Part shown: positions 6,622 to 15,283 of the stretch, one piece after another
Layout of the letters: each line of letters starts with the position of its first letter
Position numbering within the stretch: the first letter of the stretch is position 1
NCBI GenBank assembly: GCA_030651285.1
Contig: JAUSCN010000012.1
Span: 34,218-98,217, forward strand
Direction of reading: 5' to 3'
From: a bacterium
Lineage (GTDB): Bacteria; Patescibacteriota; Minisyncoccia; Phycocordibacterales; Phycocordibacteraceae
DNA length: 64,000 nucleotides
The notes under the pieces: model-generated
Databases searched by the model: none
What the model saw: the letters and a program-made list of their open reading frames with translations, nothing else
What the model was told of the DNA's origin: nothing
Position numbers and translations under genes: made by a program

Positions 6622-8354
6622 AGCGGTGTAGTGGTGGCGATGCCGCGATCCGGCGGTACCGCGTAATAGTCAATGAGGAAGTGCACTAGGTCAAGGAAGG
6701 TCGTACCGAGCGTATCTGACGCATACGTGACGTTCTTGGGATCGTTCGTGTACAGCAGAATGATGAATCGAGGATTATACGACGGGAAAAACCCTGCAAA
6801 CGAGTGGAAGAATCGGTCCGAAGCGTAACCTCCACGACCATCAGTAAGCTGGGCAGTACCCGTCTTCGCAGCCACTGACATCGTAGGAATCTTCGCCTTG
6901 CCGTTCTCAAGCTTTTCATCAACGACAGCCGTCATCATTTCTGCGGTATCACGAACGGCTGTCGCCGAGAATACCTGGACCCCTTTACCCCAATCAAGTT
7001 TCCGATCAATACCTGAATTGAGGCGTATCGTGCTCACTAAATGCGGCTGCACCATCACACCCCCGTTTGCGAGCGCACCAAGAGCACGGATCATCTGAAT
7101 TGGTGTGACGGCGATACCTTGCCCATATGATGCAGTGTCATAGTTGATTTGTTGCGGCTTCGAAAGATTGCTGAGAAGCGCTCGGCCCTCATTTGGAAGA
7201 TCTATACCCGTTTTCTGACCAAATATTTTTGTAAAATATTCACGGAATGAATCCTGACCCAATTCTGTCGCCACCCATGATGCCCCGACGTTGAGCGACT
7301 GTACGATGATTTGCCTCATAGGAATGACGCCTCGAGGCTTTAAATCCCAATTACAGATGCGCGCCGTGTTCACGGTGATACAGCCTGTGTCGTTATATGT
7401 CGTCTGCGGCGTGATAACTCCCGCATCAAGCCCCGACGTCATGGTAATCGGCTTCATGATCGAGCCGAATTCATGCACGTTTTCTACGAGAGGATTCCTG
7501 AGCGCTGACGGACCTACCTCTTGGCGATTATTTTCATCAAAGGTCGGGAACGAAGCAAGCGCGATTATTTCTCCGGTCGCCGGATCCATAATGATGCCCC
7601 CCGACTCCCGACTCGAGTAACGATCATTCAATTTTGCAAGATCGTTTTCAAGACGTGTCTGCACTTCAGGCTCGATCGTCGTCACGACGTCTCCTTCTCG
7701 TGCATCTCTTGCGGAAACCAGTAGGTTGCCGACATTGGAGAATAGCTCTGCAAAAAAATTCTTATATAGACCATTGCCCGAGCGCATAAGCGGCACATCG
7801 TACGCAGCCTCAAGACCTGTCTGGCCGCTCAGTGTATCGCTTGAGCCATACGACACGGTACCAATCGAATGCGCGGAGAGTGTGGCGCCAGGATAGTAGC
7901 GCCAGCGTTCGCGCAGCACCTGCACGCCAGGAATAGCTTTTTCGGCGAGCGTTTTACCATCTGCCTCAGAAAGGCGATGAGCGACTTCAATGTATACCTG
8001 CGTCTTCTTTGTGGCCGCAGCGAGAAATGCGCTTTTCGATAATGTCGAAGAAGAGACTGCGCTTATAGCTCCATACGCACCTTCAGGATCAGCGAGCGTC
8101 TGCGGGTTTATCGCGACAAGGAACCCTGTAGTGACCGTGGCAGCAGAAATGAGCGTGCCATCTTTTCGAGTGAAATAAATTGAGCCCCGATCAAAGAGGC
8201 CGCTTCCGCCAGACGCAAATTGGCGATCAGCTTTCTGCGAGTATTCCTCACCATGGACTATCTGTATGAAATAAAGGCGAGTGAGGATGAGGAGAGCTGC
8301 AAGGACAATGAACGCGAGAATGAGACGTATGCGGGAGCGAAACTGGGCGCGCAT
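6618..8354 (-). CDS. ftsI: Division penicillin-binding protein (FtsI/PBP2-like transpeptidase)
   Basis: 578 residues with an N-terminal membrane helix (RIRLILAFIVLAALLILTRLY) and a dimerisation/pedestal domain. The transpeptidase motifs are SIMK (in EFGSIMKPITM), SLN (IVQSLNVGASW) and KTGT (AAKTGTAQL). It cross-links septal peptidoglycan outside the membrane. Its position between the ftsL-like gene and murF in the dcw cluster argues for FtsI. The similar protein at 15284-17020 sits with mreBCD and is the elongation counterpart. Confidence 0.88.
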   Translation of the reverse strand: MRAQFRSRIRLILAFIVLAALLILTRLYFIQIVHGEEYSQKADRQFASGGSGLFDRGSIYFTRKDGTLISAATVTTGFLVAINPQTLADPEGAYGAISAVSSSTLSKSAFLAAATKKTQVYIEVAHRLSEADGKTLAEKAIPGVQVLRERWRYYPGATLSAHSIGTVSYGSSDTLSGQTGLEAAYDVPLMRSGNGLYKNFFAELFSNVGNLLVSARDAREGDVVTTIEPEVQTRLENDLAKLNDRYSSRESGGIIMDPATGEIIALASFPTFDENNRQEVGPSALRNPLVENVHEFGSIMKPITMTSGLDAGVITPQTTYNDTGCITVNTARICNWDLKPRGVIPMRQIIVQSLNVGASWVATELGQDSFREYFTKIFGQKTGIDLPNEGRALLSNLSKPQQINYDTASYGQGIAVTPIQMIRALGALANGGVMVQPHLVSTIRLNSGIDRKLDWGKGVQVFSATAVRDTAEMMTAVVDEKLENGKAKIPTMSVAAKTGTAQLTDGRGGYASDRFFHSFAGFFPSYNPRFIILLYTNDPKNVTYASDTLGTTFLDLVHFLIDYYAVPPDRGIATTTPL

Positions 8355-8365
8355 ACGTATTCACT

Positions 8366-8662
8366 CTAGCGCAGGGCTGTCACGCTTTTAGCCGGCACGA
8401 AGATCTTTGCGCTCGGCTCTGCATATCCGGCTGCGACGTAGTCCGTCTTCGAGATGCGTGCCATTGTCGCCAGATATTCTCCCTCGAGCATCGCGACCGC
8501 CGTCTCATCATTTCTCACCGACTGCGAGAATTCTACCGTGTGCGCGGCATAGCTCATGACAACAGCAATGAGTCCGATGTACGAGACCGCGAGCGCCATG
8601 ACGAGGCCAAAAGCAATCTTAACTGGAGAATATGGGAAATGAGTAATGAGGTTATATGACAT
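8366..8662 (-). CDS. FtsL-like divisome protein
   Basis: 98 residues from ATG 8662. There is a short cytoplasmic N-terminus, one membrane helix (about 15-37, VKIAFGLVMALAVSYIGLIA), then a mainly helical extracytoplasmic part. Topology, size and position between rsmH and ftsI match FtsL, whose sequence is poorly conserved, so the call rests mainly on synteny. A longer in-frame start at 8782 would lie deep inside rsmH and is unlikely. Starting at 8662 gives an 11-bp overlap with rsmH. Confidence 0.65.
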   Translation of the reverse strand: MSYNLITHFPYSPVKIAFGLVMALAVSYIGLIAVVMSYAAHTVEFSQSVRNDETAVAMLEGEYLATMARISKTDYVAAGYAEPSAKIFVPAKSVTALR

Positions 8663-9602
8663 AAGAAAGAGCTGAGGCTGGTATTTCTGAACCGGCGGTT
8701 TCTGCGACGGAACGCTCGAAGACCCGAAGCTTCGCGCTTCGTGCGCGTCGATTCTTGAGAATCTCCGCACGCGACGGAACAATCGGCTTCTTCGGGTTCA
8801 ACGTGCCCATCCCTACTTCAACGGCGTCGCGCAGCAAACCCTTCACAACACGGTCTTCGATACTGTGGAATGAGATCACTGCAAGCTTCCCGCTCGGCGC
8901 AAGTGCCGAAAGACCTGCAGCAATACCTTGGCGCATCGCACCGATCTCGTCGTTTACTGCAATACGGAGCGCCTGGAAGGTCTTGGTTGCCGGATGAATT
9001 TTTCGATCGTGATACGCACGTGGAGTGCCCGCCTTCACTGCAGCGACGAGCGCAGCAGTCGTCAGGATGCGCTCCTTCGAACGCGCAGCGACAATCGCGC
9101 GTGCGATACCGCGAGCAAAGCGCTCCTCGCCGTACGTAAAAATGATGTCTGCAATCTCTTCTTCGGTAGCAGAATTCACGATGTCTGCTGCTGTCTCCCC
9201 TCCTTCGCCATACGTCATAAGTAGCAGCTCATCGTTCTGGAAAGAAAATCCGCGAGGAGCAGCGATCTGGTATCCGCTCCACCCGAGATCGAAAAGCATT
9301 TTGTTGACCTGACCGACGCCGAGTCGTTCAAGGATGTGCGAAATATTACGAAAATTGTCGTTCACAAGATGCGCGACAGGGCGCTCCGGGCGGCGATCCT
9401 GCGCGTATGCTTCGCGAGCGCGCTCTACCGCTGCAGAGTCAGCATCAATACCGATGACGATACCTCCCTCGCCAAGAGCGGAAAGAATCTCTTTGAAGTG
9501 ACCGGCTCCCCCGAGAGTTGCGTCTATGACCGTGTCGCCCGCCTGCACATCGAGTGCCTCGAGCACCTCATCCATAAGTACGCTGTCGTGGCGAGCTTCC
9601 AT
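8652..9602 (-). CDS. rsmH: 16S rRNA (cytosine1402-N4)-methyltransferase
   Basis: 316 residues from ATG 9602 (MEARHDSVLMDEVLEAL). Typical MraW/RsmH motifs are GDTVIDATLGGAGH (SAM loop), LFDLGWSGYQI, GRKIHPATKTFQALR-like (here DRKIHPATKTFQALRIAVN) and AVISFHSIEDRVVK. It methylates C1402 of 16S rRNA using SAM. I chose the start at 9602 because the residues upstream of it come from the overlapping mraZ frame. mraZ stops 1 nt upstream. Confidence 0.95.
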   Translation of the reverse strand: MEARHDSVLMDEVLEALDVQAGDTVIDATLGGAGHFKEILSALGEGGIVIGIDADSAAVERAREAYAQDRRPERPVAHLVNDNFRNISHILERLGVGQVNKMLFDLGWSGYQIAAPRGFSFQNDELLLMTYGEGGETAADIVNSATEEEIADIIFTYGEERFARGIARAIVAARSKERILTTAALVAAVKAGTPRAYHDRKIHPATKTFQALRIAVNDEIGAMRQGIAAGLSALAPSGKLAVISFHSIEDRVVKGLLRDAVEVGMGTLNPKKPIVPSRAEILKNRRARSAKLRVFERSVAETAGSEIPASALSYVI

Positions 9603-9603
9603 A

Positions 9604-10035
9604 TCAGTTTTGGGTGTCACCGAGTTTCTCAGCGAACGCGTCAGCATCACGCTCGATAGCAGCCGTATATGCCTTCCATGCATCCTCATCCCAGATCTCA
9701 ATGCGGCTTGCAACACCTGCGATGACCGTCTTCGCAGAAAGCCCTGCAAAGCTCTTCAGGTGGTCCGGAATAAGCACACGACCAACAGCATCGACCTCTG
9801 CCTCCATGGCACCGGCAAGAAAAAGGCGGGCGAGACCGCGTGCTGCCGCTGTCCCTCCCGCATGAGCTGCCCGTGCCTCGGCCTCCTTTGCCCACGCCTT
9901 CTTCGGATACACGAAGAGGCAATGATCGAGACCTCGCGTCATAACCACTGTACGACCTAGATCCTTCCGGAATTTTGCCGGAAGCGAAATACGATTCTTA
10001 GGATCTAGGGTGTGCAGGTATTCGCCGATAAACAT
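9604..10035 (-). CDS. mraZ: Transcriptional regulator MraZ
   Basis: 143 residues starting MFIGEYLHTLDPKNRISLPAK, with two SpoVT-AbrB-like halves; the second contains AEVDAVGRVLIPDHLKSFAG. MraZ forms rings that bind repeated GTGGG boxes in front of its own operon and represses division and cell-wall genes. Such boxes are present just upstream (10079-10124). The upstream extension to 10083 has no family similarity, so I use ATG 10035. First gene of the dcw operon. Confidence 0.93.
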   Translation of the reverse strand: MFIGEYLHTLDPKNRISLPAKFRKDLGRTVVMTRGLDHCLFVYPKKAWAKEAEARAAHAGGTAAARGLARLFLAGAMEAEVDAVGRVLIPDHLKSFAGLSAKTVIAGVASRIEIWDEDAWKAYTAAIERDADAFAEKLGDTQN

Positions 10036-10078
10036 GGTGAAATTTTTGAGACAGAGCGGAAGGAAGATTACTCTTCTT

Positions 10079-10124
10079 CCCACTTCATCCCACTGGTATT
10101 GAATTATATGCCACTTCCTCCCAC
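10079..10124 (-). promoter_or_regulatory. MraZ operator flanking the mraZ promoter
   Basis: On the minus strand, GTGGG-type boxes occur in two pairs with 10-nt periodicity (plus-strand CCCAC at 10079 and 10089, and CCAC/CCCAC at 10111 and 10120). A perfect TATAAT -10 box (10103-10108) lies between the pairs. This matches known MraZ autoregulation sites. No good -35 is visible. Confidence 0.75.
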
Positions 10125-10167
10125 TACCCTACTCTTCTTATCCACACTTTTGCATACCGAGAACAAC

Positions 10168-10199
10168 GAAAAACTGGCGCAGAAATGTGCCAGTTTTTC
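10168..10199 (-). terminator. Terminator after lysS
   Basis: GAAAAACTGGC / GCCAGTTTTTC, an 11-bp stem, 22 nt beyond the lysS stop and ending in a T-run on the minus strand. Confidence 0.75.
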
Positions 10200-10220
10200 A
10201 TTGCTATGTCCCGGTAATTC

Positions 10221-11672
10221 CTATCGCGGACGCATCAGAGGAAATATCTGCCCCTCCCGCACAGAAACACCTTCAAGGAAGCTGAAGAGTCGCTCAGAAA
10301 CACCGAAGCCGAATGCGGGTGGCATACCATATTCTAGAGCTTCTACATACTCGGCGTCTGGCATCTGCGCTTCTTCATCGCCAGCGTCACGCAGCTGTTG
10401 TTGACGCTTGAAACGCTCAGTCTGATCGACAGGATCGTTCAACTCGCTGAATCCTTTCCCTATCTCCGAACCGGCAATCATTACCTGGAAGCGCTCGACA
10501 ACACGCGGATCTTTTATACTTTTTTTCGCGAGTGGCTCCATATAGACCGGCACATTTACGAGAAACCCGGGGCCTTGCAGAGTTTTCCGAATCTGTTTCC
10601 ATGCAATATCAACAAGTCGTTCAATGCCAGCACCGGACTCGAATGGAATATTTCTCTTTCCCAGTGCAGATATCCAATCAGCTTTCTCATCAAGCGGATC
10701 GAGACCGTACTCCTTTTTCATCAGTGCACAGAAATCATACGTCTCCCATTCCTTATCCAGGTCGATAGTAGAATCTTTAATCTTGAAAACGCGTGTGCCG
10801 TAGACTTTGTCTGCGATCGTGCGATACAGATCGGTAACCATCTCCATGCCAGCCCCATAATCTTTAAATGCCTCGTAACACTCCATCTGCGTATAATCTT
10901 GCGCATGTTCCGCTGACATCCCTTCATTACGGAAGATGCGTCCGATTTCAAACACCTTCGGAAGTCCGGCGATGATAAGACGCTTCTGCCAGAGTTCTCC
11001 AGCAGAAATGCGCAGATACACATCTATGTCGAGCGCATTGTGATGCGTCTCAAACGGGCGCGCTTCCGCGCCGCCAGTCGTCGTCTCCAGCACGGGTGTT
11101 TCCACTTCGACGAAGTCCCGTTCAAGGAGGTACGAACGGATAACATTCCAAAACTTCGAACGTCTGCGGATACGGTCAGCGAGATCCTTCGAAAGCAAGA
11201 TATCGAGATAGCGTTTTCGAAATCGTTCATCCTCGTCCTTGATACCGTACCACTCATCGGGCAAAGGTCGCAGCGACTTCGCGAGCATCCGCCATCCGGT
11301 CACATCCAATGACGGCACGCCGCGCTTGGTCGTAAATGCCAGACCGGAAAACTCAACGATATCGCCAGCATCGACAGTACCAACAAAAAGATTGTAGGAT
11401 GATTCCCCGAGCTTATCGCGCTGTACATAGCACTGCCCCTTTATTCCATCAAAAATATCAACGAAAAGCGAACCTCCGTGTTCGCGTATGGACATCACTC
11501 GCCCAGCGAGCATCACCTGCTCACTGTCCTTCTCGAGAGAAGGATGATTCTCAAGAAACTGGTCGACCGCATGCGTACGCCCCGTGTGAGCCGGGTACGA
11601 ATCCATACCCGCCTCTTTGAGACGTTCTATTTTCGCCAGTCTCTCGGTGCGCACCGTTTCAAGCAAAGCCAT
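10221..11672 (-). CDS. lysS: Lysyl-tRNA synthetase, class II
   Basis: 483 residues. The N-terminal OB-fold anticodon-binding domain (MLAGRVMSIREHGGSLFVDI) is followed by the class II core. Motif 1 is VRSYLLERDFVEVETPVLE-like, motif 2 is FEIGRIFRNEGMSAEHAQDYTQ (seen in parts), and motif 3 is GFGVSERLFSFLEG. The last normally reads GxGxDRL, so the Asp-Arg pair is Ser-Glu-Arg here. It charges tRNA-Lys. The start MALLETVRTERL at 11672 is preferred to a GTG two codons upstream. It lies 23 nt from greA, probably in one transcript. Confidence 0.92.
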   Translation of the reverse strand: MALLETVRTERLAKIERLKEAGMDSYPAHTGRTHAVDQFLENHPSLEKDSEQVMLAGRVMSIREHGGSLFVDIFDGIKGQCYVQRDKLGESSYNLFVGTVDAGDIVEFSGLAFTTKRGVPSLDVTGWRMLAKSLRPLPDEWYGIKDEDERFRKRYLDILLSKDLADRIRRRSKFWNVIRSYLLERDFVEVETPVLETTTGGAEARPFETHHNALDIDVYLRISAGELWQKRLIIAGLPKVFEIGRIFRNEGMSAEHAQDYTQMECYEAFKDYGAGMEMVTDLYRTIADKVYGTRVFKIKDSTIDLDKEWETYDFCALMKKEYGLDPLDEKADWISALGKRNIPFESGAGIERLVDIAWKQIRKTLQGPGFLVNVPVYMEPLAKKSIKDPRVVERFQVMIAGSEIGKGFSELNDPVDQTERFKRQQQLRDAGDEEAQMPDAEYVEALEYGMPPAFGFGVSERLFSFLEGVSVREGQIFPLMRPR

Positions 11673-11695
11673 ACGCACTACTATACATCAGATTG

Positions 11696-12169
11696 TTACG
11701 CGACCTTCTCGATCATGTACGTCTGCTTGCCGTTTGGAGTGCTGAAGGTGAATACATCACCTTTCTTCTTTCCCATGAGCGCAGAGCCGAGCGGAGAGAG
11801 GTGCGAGAGCTTTTTTACGCGCATGTCTGCCTCTTCACTACCGACGATAGTGTATTCGTGCAAGTCAGCGCTACCCTCCTTTTTGATGCTGACCTTCGAG
11901 CCAAAACTAACCTCACTCTTCTTCTTGCCGTCGGTGATAATCTTCGTAAATTTCACTAGCTCTTCAAGCTTCTTGATGCGTTCTTCAGTCGCAGCCTGCA
12001 AGTCACGGGCCTCCTGATACTCTGCGTTTTCTGAAAGGTCGCCGAGCGAGCGAGCGTATTCGAGACTCTTTGCTATCTCAGTGCGACGCACTGTTTTCAA
12101 GTGATCGAGCTCTTGTAGCATCTCATCGAACTTTTCCTGCGACACTACGGCTTGTTGTGCATCGGGCAT
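11696..12169 (-). CDS. greA: Transcription elongation factor GreA
   Basis: 157 residues. The N-terminal coiled coil carries the acidic tip motif GDLSENAEYQEARD, and the C-terminal FKBP-like domain contains EYTIVGSEEAD and SPLGSALMGKKKGD. GreA binds the secondary channel of RNA polymerase and stimulates cleavage of backtracked RNA. Start at ATG 12169 (MPDAQQAVVSQEK). The upstream extension is not family-like. The downstream neighbour lysS follows closely. Confidence 0.95.
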   Translation of the reverse strand: MPDAQQAVVSQEKFDEMLQELDHLKTVRRTEIAKSLEYARSLGDLSENAEYQEARDLQAATEERIKKLEELVKFTKIITDGKKKSEVSFGSKVSIKKEGSADLHEYTIVGSEEADMRVKKLSHLSPLGSALMGKKKGDVFTFSTPNGKQTYMIEKVA

Positions 12170-12244
12170 ATGATCGTGGTATGGGAAGCATTGTACGCGG
12201 TCCATACCAGAGCGCAATAGCACACTCAAACAAAGAAAATAAAA

Positions 12245-12272
12245 GAGGGACAGGTCGTATGACCTGTCCCTC
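12245..12272 (-). terminator. Terminator after ppdK
   Basis: A perfect 12-bp stem GAGGGACAGGTC / GACCTGTCCCTC followed on the minus strand by TTTTATTTT. Confidence 0.8.
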
Positions 12273-12288
12273 CGAATGCTCAGCGCTT

Positions 12289-15072
12289 TTAATTAGCGCC
12301 AGAAGCCTCCTTTCCTTGTTCATCATTAAGAGCTGCATGTGCTGCCGCCAATTTCGCAACCGGAACGCGATAGGGCGAGCAACTGACATAATCCAAACCT
12401 AACTCGTGACAGAACTCGACAGAACTCGGATCACCGCCATGCTCACCACAGATTCCAAGCTTGATAGCAGGCCTGGTCTTGCGTCCGCCAGCGATTGCGA
12501 TCTTCATCAAGGCTCCAACCCCTTCACGATCAAGTGTCGCAAAAGGATCAAACCCCATGAGTCCATTCTCCCTGTAGAACTCAATGAACTTCGCAGCATC
12601 GTCGCGGGAAAACCCGAACGTGGTCTGCGTAAGATCATTGGTTCCAAAGGAAAAGAACTCTGCCTCATTCGCAATCCGATCTGCGGTAACTGCCGCACGC
12701 GGCAGCTCGATCATGGTTCCCACAAGGTACGACAGCTTCACGCCGTAGCGCTTCATGGTCTCCTCTGCGACTTCACGAACGAGATCCTTCTGCGACTTCA
12801 TTTCGGACTCCATGCCCACAAGAGGAATCATGATCTCCGGAACGATCCTAATGCCTTCTTTTGCCAACTCGCAGGCTGCCTCGATAATAGCTCTGGCCTG
12901 CATTCTGGTGATTTCTGGCATCGTGATACCCAACCGACATCCGCGGAGGCCGAGCATGGGATTGAACTCATGCAGTTCCTCCACTCGTGCCAGCAGCTGT
13001 CGCTTTTCTTTCAGCTTCTCCTCATACCCACGCATATATTCCAACCGCGCGACATCGACCATCAGGTCCTCACGCTTCGGCAGGAATTCATGCAATGGCG
13101 GATCGAGCAGCCGGATCGTCACCGGATAGCCCTGCATTTCACGATAGATGCCGATAAAATCCTCCTTCTGTAGCGGCAAGAGTTGTGCGAGATACTTTTC
13201 CCGCTCCTCGCCCGTGCTCGCCAAAATCATGGACTGAATAATCGGAAGTCGATTATCGCCGAAGAACATGTGCTCGGTGCGACAGAGACCAATCCCTTCC
13301 GCACCGAAGCCTCGCGCAATCTTCGCCTGACCCGGCGTATCTGCATTTGCACGAACCCTCAACCCCGCAACACCACTGGCCCACAAGAGAATCATCATGA
13401 ACGCGTCATACTTCTTCGACCTCTCTTCAGCCAGTTCTCCCTTGATCACTTGAATGATTTCGGATTCCATCACGGGAATTTCTCCCTTGTAGACGTTCCC
13501 GGTCGAACCATTCAACGAAATGAGATCGCCTTCGCGAAACACTTCTTCACCGATCCTTACAGACTGGGTATCGAGAACCACAACAGCCTCACACCCTGCC
13601 ACGCAGACTCTGCCCATCTGCCTGGCCACAACTGCAGCATGAGATGTCATCCCGCCACGAGCAGTCAGAAATCCAGCTGCGGCATTCATTCCATGAATGT
13701 CGTCTGGACTTGTTTCTTGCCGTACGAGCACGACTTTCGCCCCTGCTGCCGCCATCTTGACCGCGCGGTCAGACGTAAAGACAATCTTCCCCGCAGCTGC
13801 ACCAGGACCCGCAGGCAATCCTTTGCCTATCGGAGTCAACTGCTTCTCTGCTTTGGCGTCGAAAATGGGATAGAGACACTGAATCAATTGATCCGGATCG
13901 ATCCGCTGCACAGCCGTTCGCGGTGATATGAGTCCTTCTATAACCATATCAACAGCAATCTGCACAGCGGCAGGACCAGTTCGTTTTCCGACACGCACCT
14001 GAAGCATGTAGAGCTTGCCCTCCTGGATTGTGAATTCCAGGTCGAGCATGTCGCGATAGTGCACCTCCAATATCTTGTAGGTTTTCACCAATTCCCGATA
14101 GGCTGCAGGGACCAAGTCCTCAAGTTTGTTCACCGGTAGTGGCGTGCGAATGCCCGCCACTACGTCTTCTCCCTGAGCGTTCATCAAGCATTCTCCGTAG
14201 AAATTCTTGTCGCCCGTAGCAGGATCACGCGTGAACGCAACACCCGTACCACTCGTCTCCCCCATATTTCCGAAAACCATGGCAACGACATTGACTGCCG
14301 TTCCCCAATCTCCAGGAATGTGATGGATCTCCCGATACGTAATGGCCCGAGCGCAGTTCCAGGAAGAGAACACGGCGTGGATGGCCATCCTCAACTGATC
14401 CATAGGATCGTCGGGAAAAACTTGTCCCGTCATATTCTTCACCAGATCTTTGAACTCGATGACGAGCTGCGCCAACACCGAAGCATCAAGGTCAGTATCA
14501 TTCTTTGCGCCGACCCTTCTCTTCGTGTCCCTGAGCAGATGCTCGAAGGAGTCACGCTCGACGCCCATCACGATACTCCCGAACATGGCAATGAACCGAC
14601 GATAGCAATCCTGCGCAAATCGCTCATTGTGAGTTCTTCGCGACAGTCCTTCGACCGTCTTCGTGGTCAGCCCGACGTTTAGGACCGTATCCATCATTCC
14701 AGGCATGGATGCCCGAGAACCGGACCGGACTGCAACGAGGAGCGGATTTTCTGCATCACCGAAATTCATTCCCATCAACGATTCAACACGTCGCAAGGCC
14801 TGTAAGGCCTGCTCCCACATTCCGGGAGGAAAGTGTTTATTTTGCCGATAGTACTCGATACAGGCGGTAGTCGGAATCGTAAATCCCGGGGAAACAGAGA
14901 TACCAAGATTGGCCATCTCGGCCAGACCGGCACCTTTGCCACCCAGCAATTCCTTCATGTCCTTTTTACCTTCCGCCTTGCCACCGCCGAAGGCGTATGT
15001 CCACTTCGGGTCACTCACATTTTTTGCACCCACAGACTTTTCACTCCCCGAACCTGTCGCTAGCGTCATCAT
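12289..15072 (-). CDS. ppdK: Pyruvate, phosphate dikinase
   Basis: 927 residues from ATG 15072, chosen because GGGAGG lies 6 nt upstream. The order is ATP-grasp domain (KKDMKELLGGKGAGLAEM; SGSRASMPGMMDTVLNVG), phosphohistidine domain (GGMTSHAAVVARQMG, catalytic His) and PEP/pyruvate TIM barrel (GFGAEGIGLCRTEHMF; CGEHGGDPSSVEF). It interconverts pyruvate and PEP using ATP and phosphate and is common in CPR in place of or beside pyruvate kinase. The promoter at 15226-15254 and the terminator at 12245 make it a single-gene unit. Confidence 0.95.
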   Translation of the reverse strand: MMTLATGSGSEKSVGAKNVSDPKWTYAFGGGKAEGKKDMKELLGGKGAGLAEMANLGISVSPGFTIPTTACIEYYRQNKHFPPGMWEQALQALRRVESLMGMNFGDAENPLLVAVRSGSRASMPGMMDTVLNVGLTTKTVEGLSRRTHNERFAQDCYRRFIAMFGSIVMGVERDSFEHLLRDTKRRVGAKNDTDLDASVLAQLVIEFKDLVKNMTGQVFPDDPMDQLRMAIHAVFSSWNCARAITYREIHHIPGDWGTAVNVVAMVFGNMGETSGTGVAFTRDPATGDKNFYGECLMNAQGEDVVAGIRTPLPVNKLEDLVPAAYRELVKTYKILEVHYRDMLDLEFTIQEGKLYMLQVRVGKRTGPAAVQIAVDMVIEGLISPRTAVQRIDPDQLIQCLYPIFDAKAEKQLTPIGKGLPAGPGAAAGKIVFTSDRAVKMAAAGAKVVLVRQETSPDDIHGMNAAAGFLTARGGMTSHAAVVARQMGRVCVAGCEAVVVLDTQSVRIGEEVFREGDLISLNGSTGNVYKGEIPVMESEIIQVIKGELAEERSKKYDAFMMILLWASGVAGLRVRANADTPGQAKIARGFGAEGIGLCRTEHMFFGDNRLPIIQSMILASTGEEREKYLAQLLPLQKEDFIGIYREMQGYPVTIRLLDPPLHEFLPKREDLMVDVARLEYMRGYEEKLKEKRQLLARVEELHEFNPMLGLRGCRLGITMPEITRMQARAIIEAACELAKEGIRIVPEIMIPLVGMESEMKSQKDLVREVAEETMKRYGVKLSYLVGTMIELPRAAVTADRIANEAEFFSFGTNDLTQTTFGFSRDDAAKFIEFYRENGLMGFDPFATLDREGVGALMKIAIAGGRKTRPAIKLGICGEHGGDPSSVEFCHELGLDYVSCSPYRVPVAKLAAAHAALNDEQGKEASGAN

Positions 15073-15225
15073 TCTTCGCCTCCCTAGTGAAGTGTAATTG
15101 AGTGACACCGACCTGAACTCTAAGACGATGCGGCTCCTAGCACTAAGATCCCCGTATAGACTCTCCTTTCTTCTGTCTGTCTGTTTAGGTTTGTTTTATG
15201 TACTTAGCAACGTACCTCCGAGGCA

Positions 15226-15254
15226 ACTATAATGAGAATTATGGTGTCTGTCAA
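15226..15254 (-). promoter_or_regulatory. Sigma70-type promoter of ppdK
   Basis: On the minus strand, TTGACA (15249-15254) and TATAGT (15226-15231) are separated by exactly 17 nt. The transcript would have a roughly 145-nt leader before ppdK, in which I see no recognised riboswitch. Confidence 0.8.
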
Positions 15255-15283
15255 AATTATTCGCCCTATCAATTTGCAGCATT

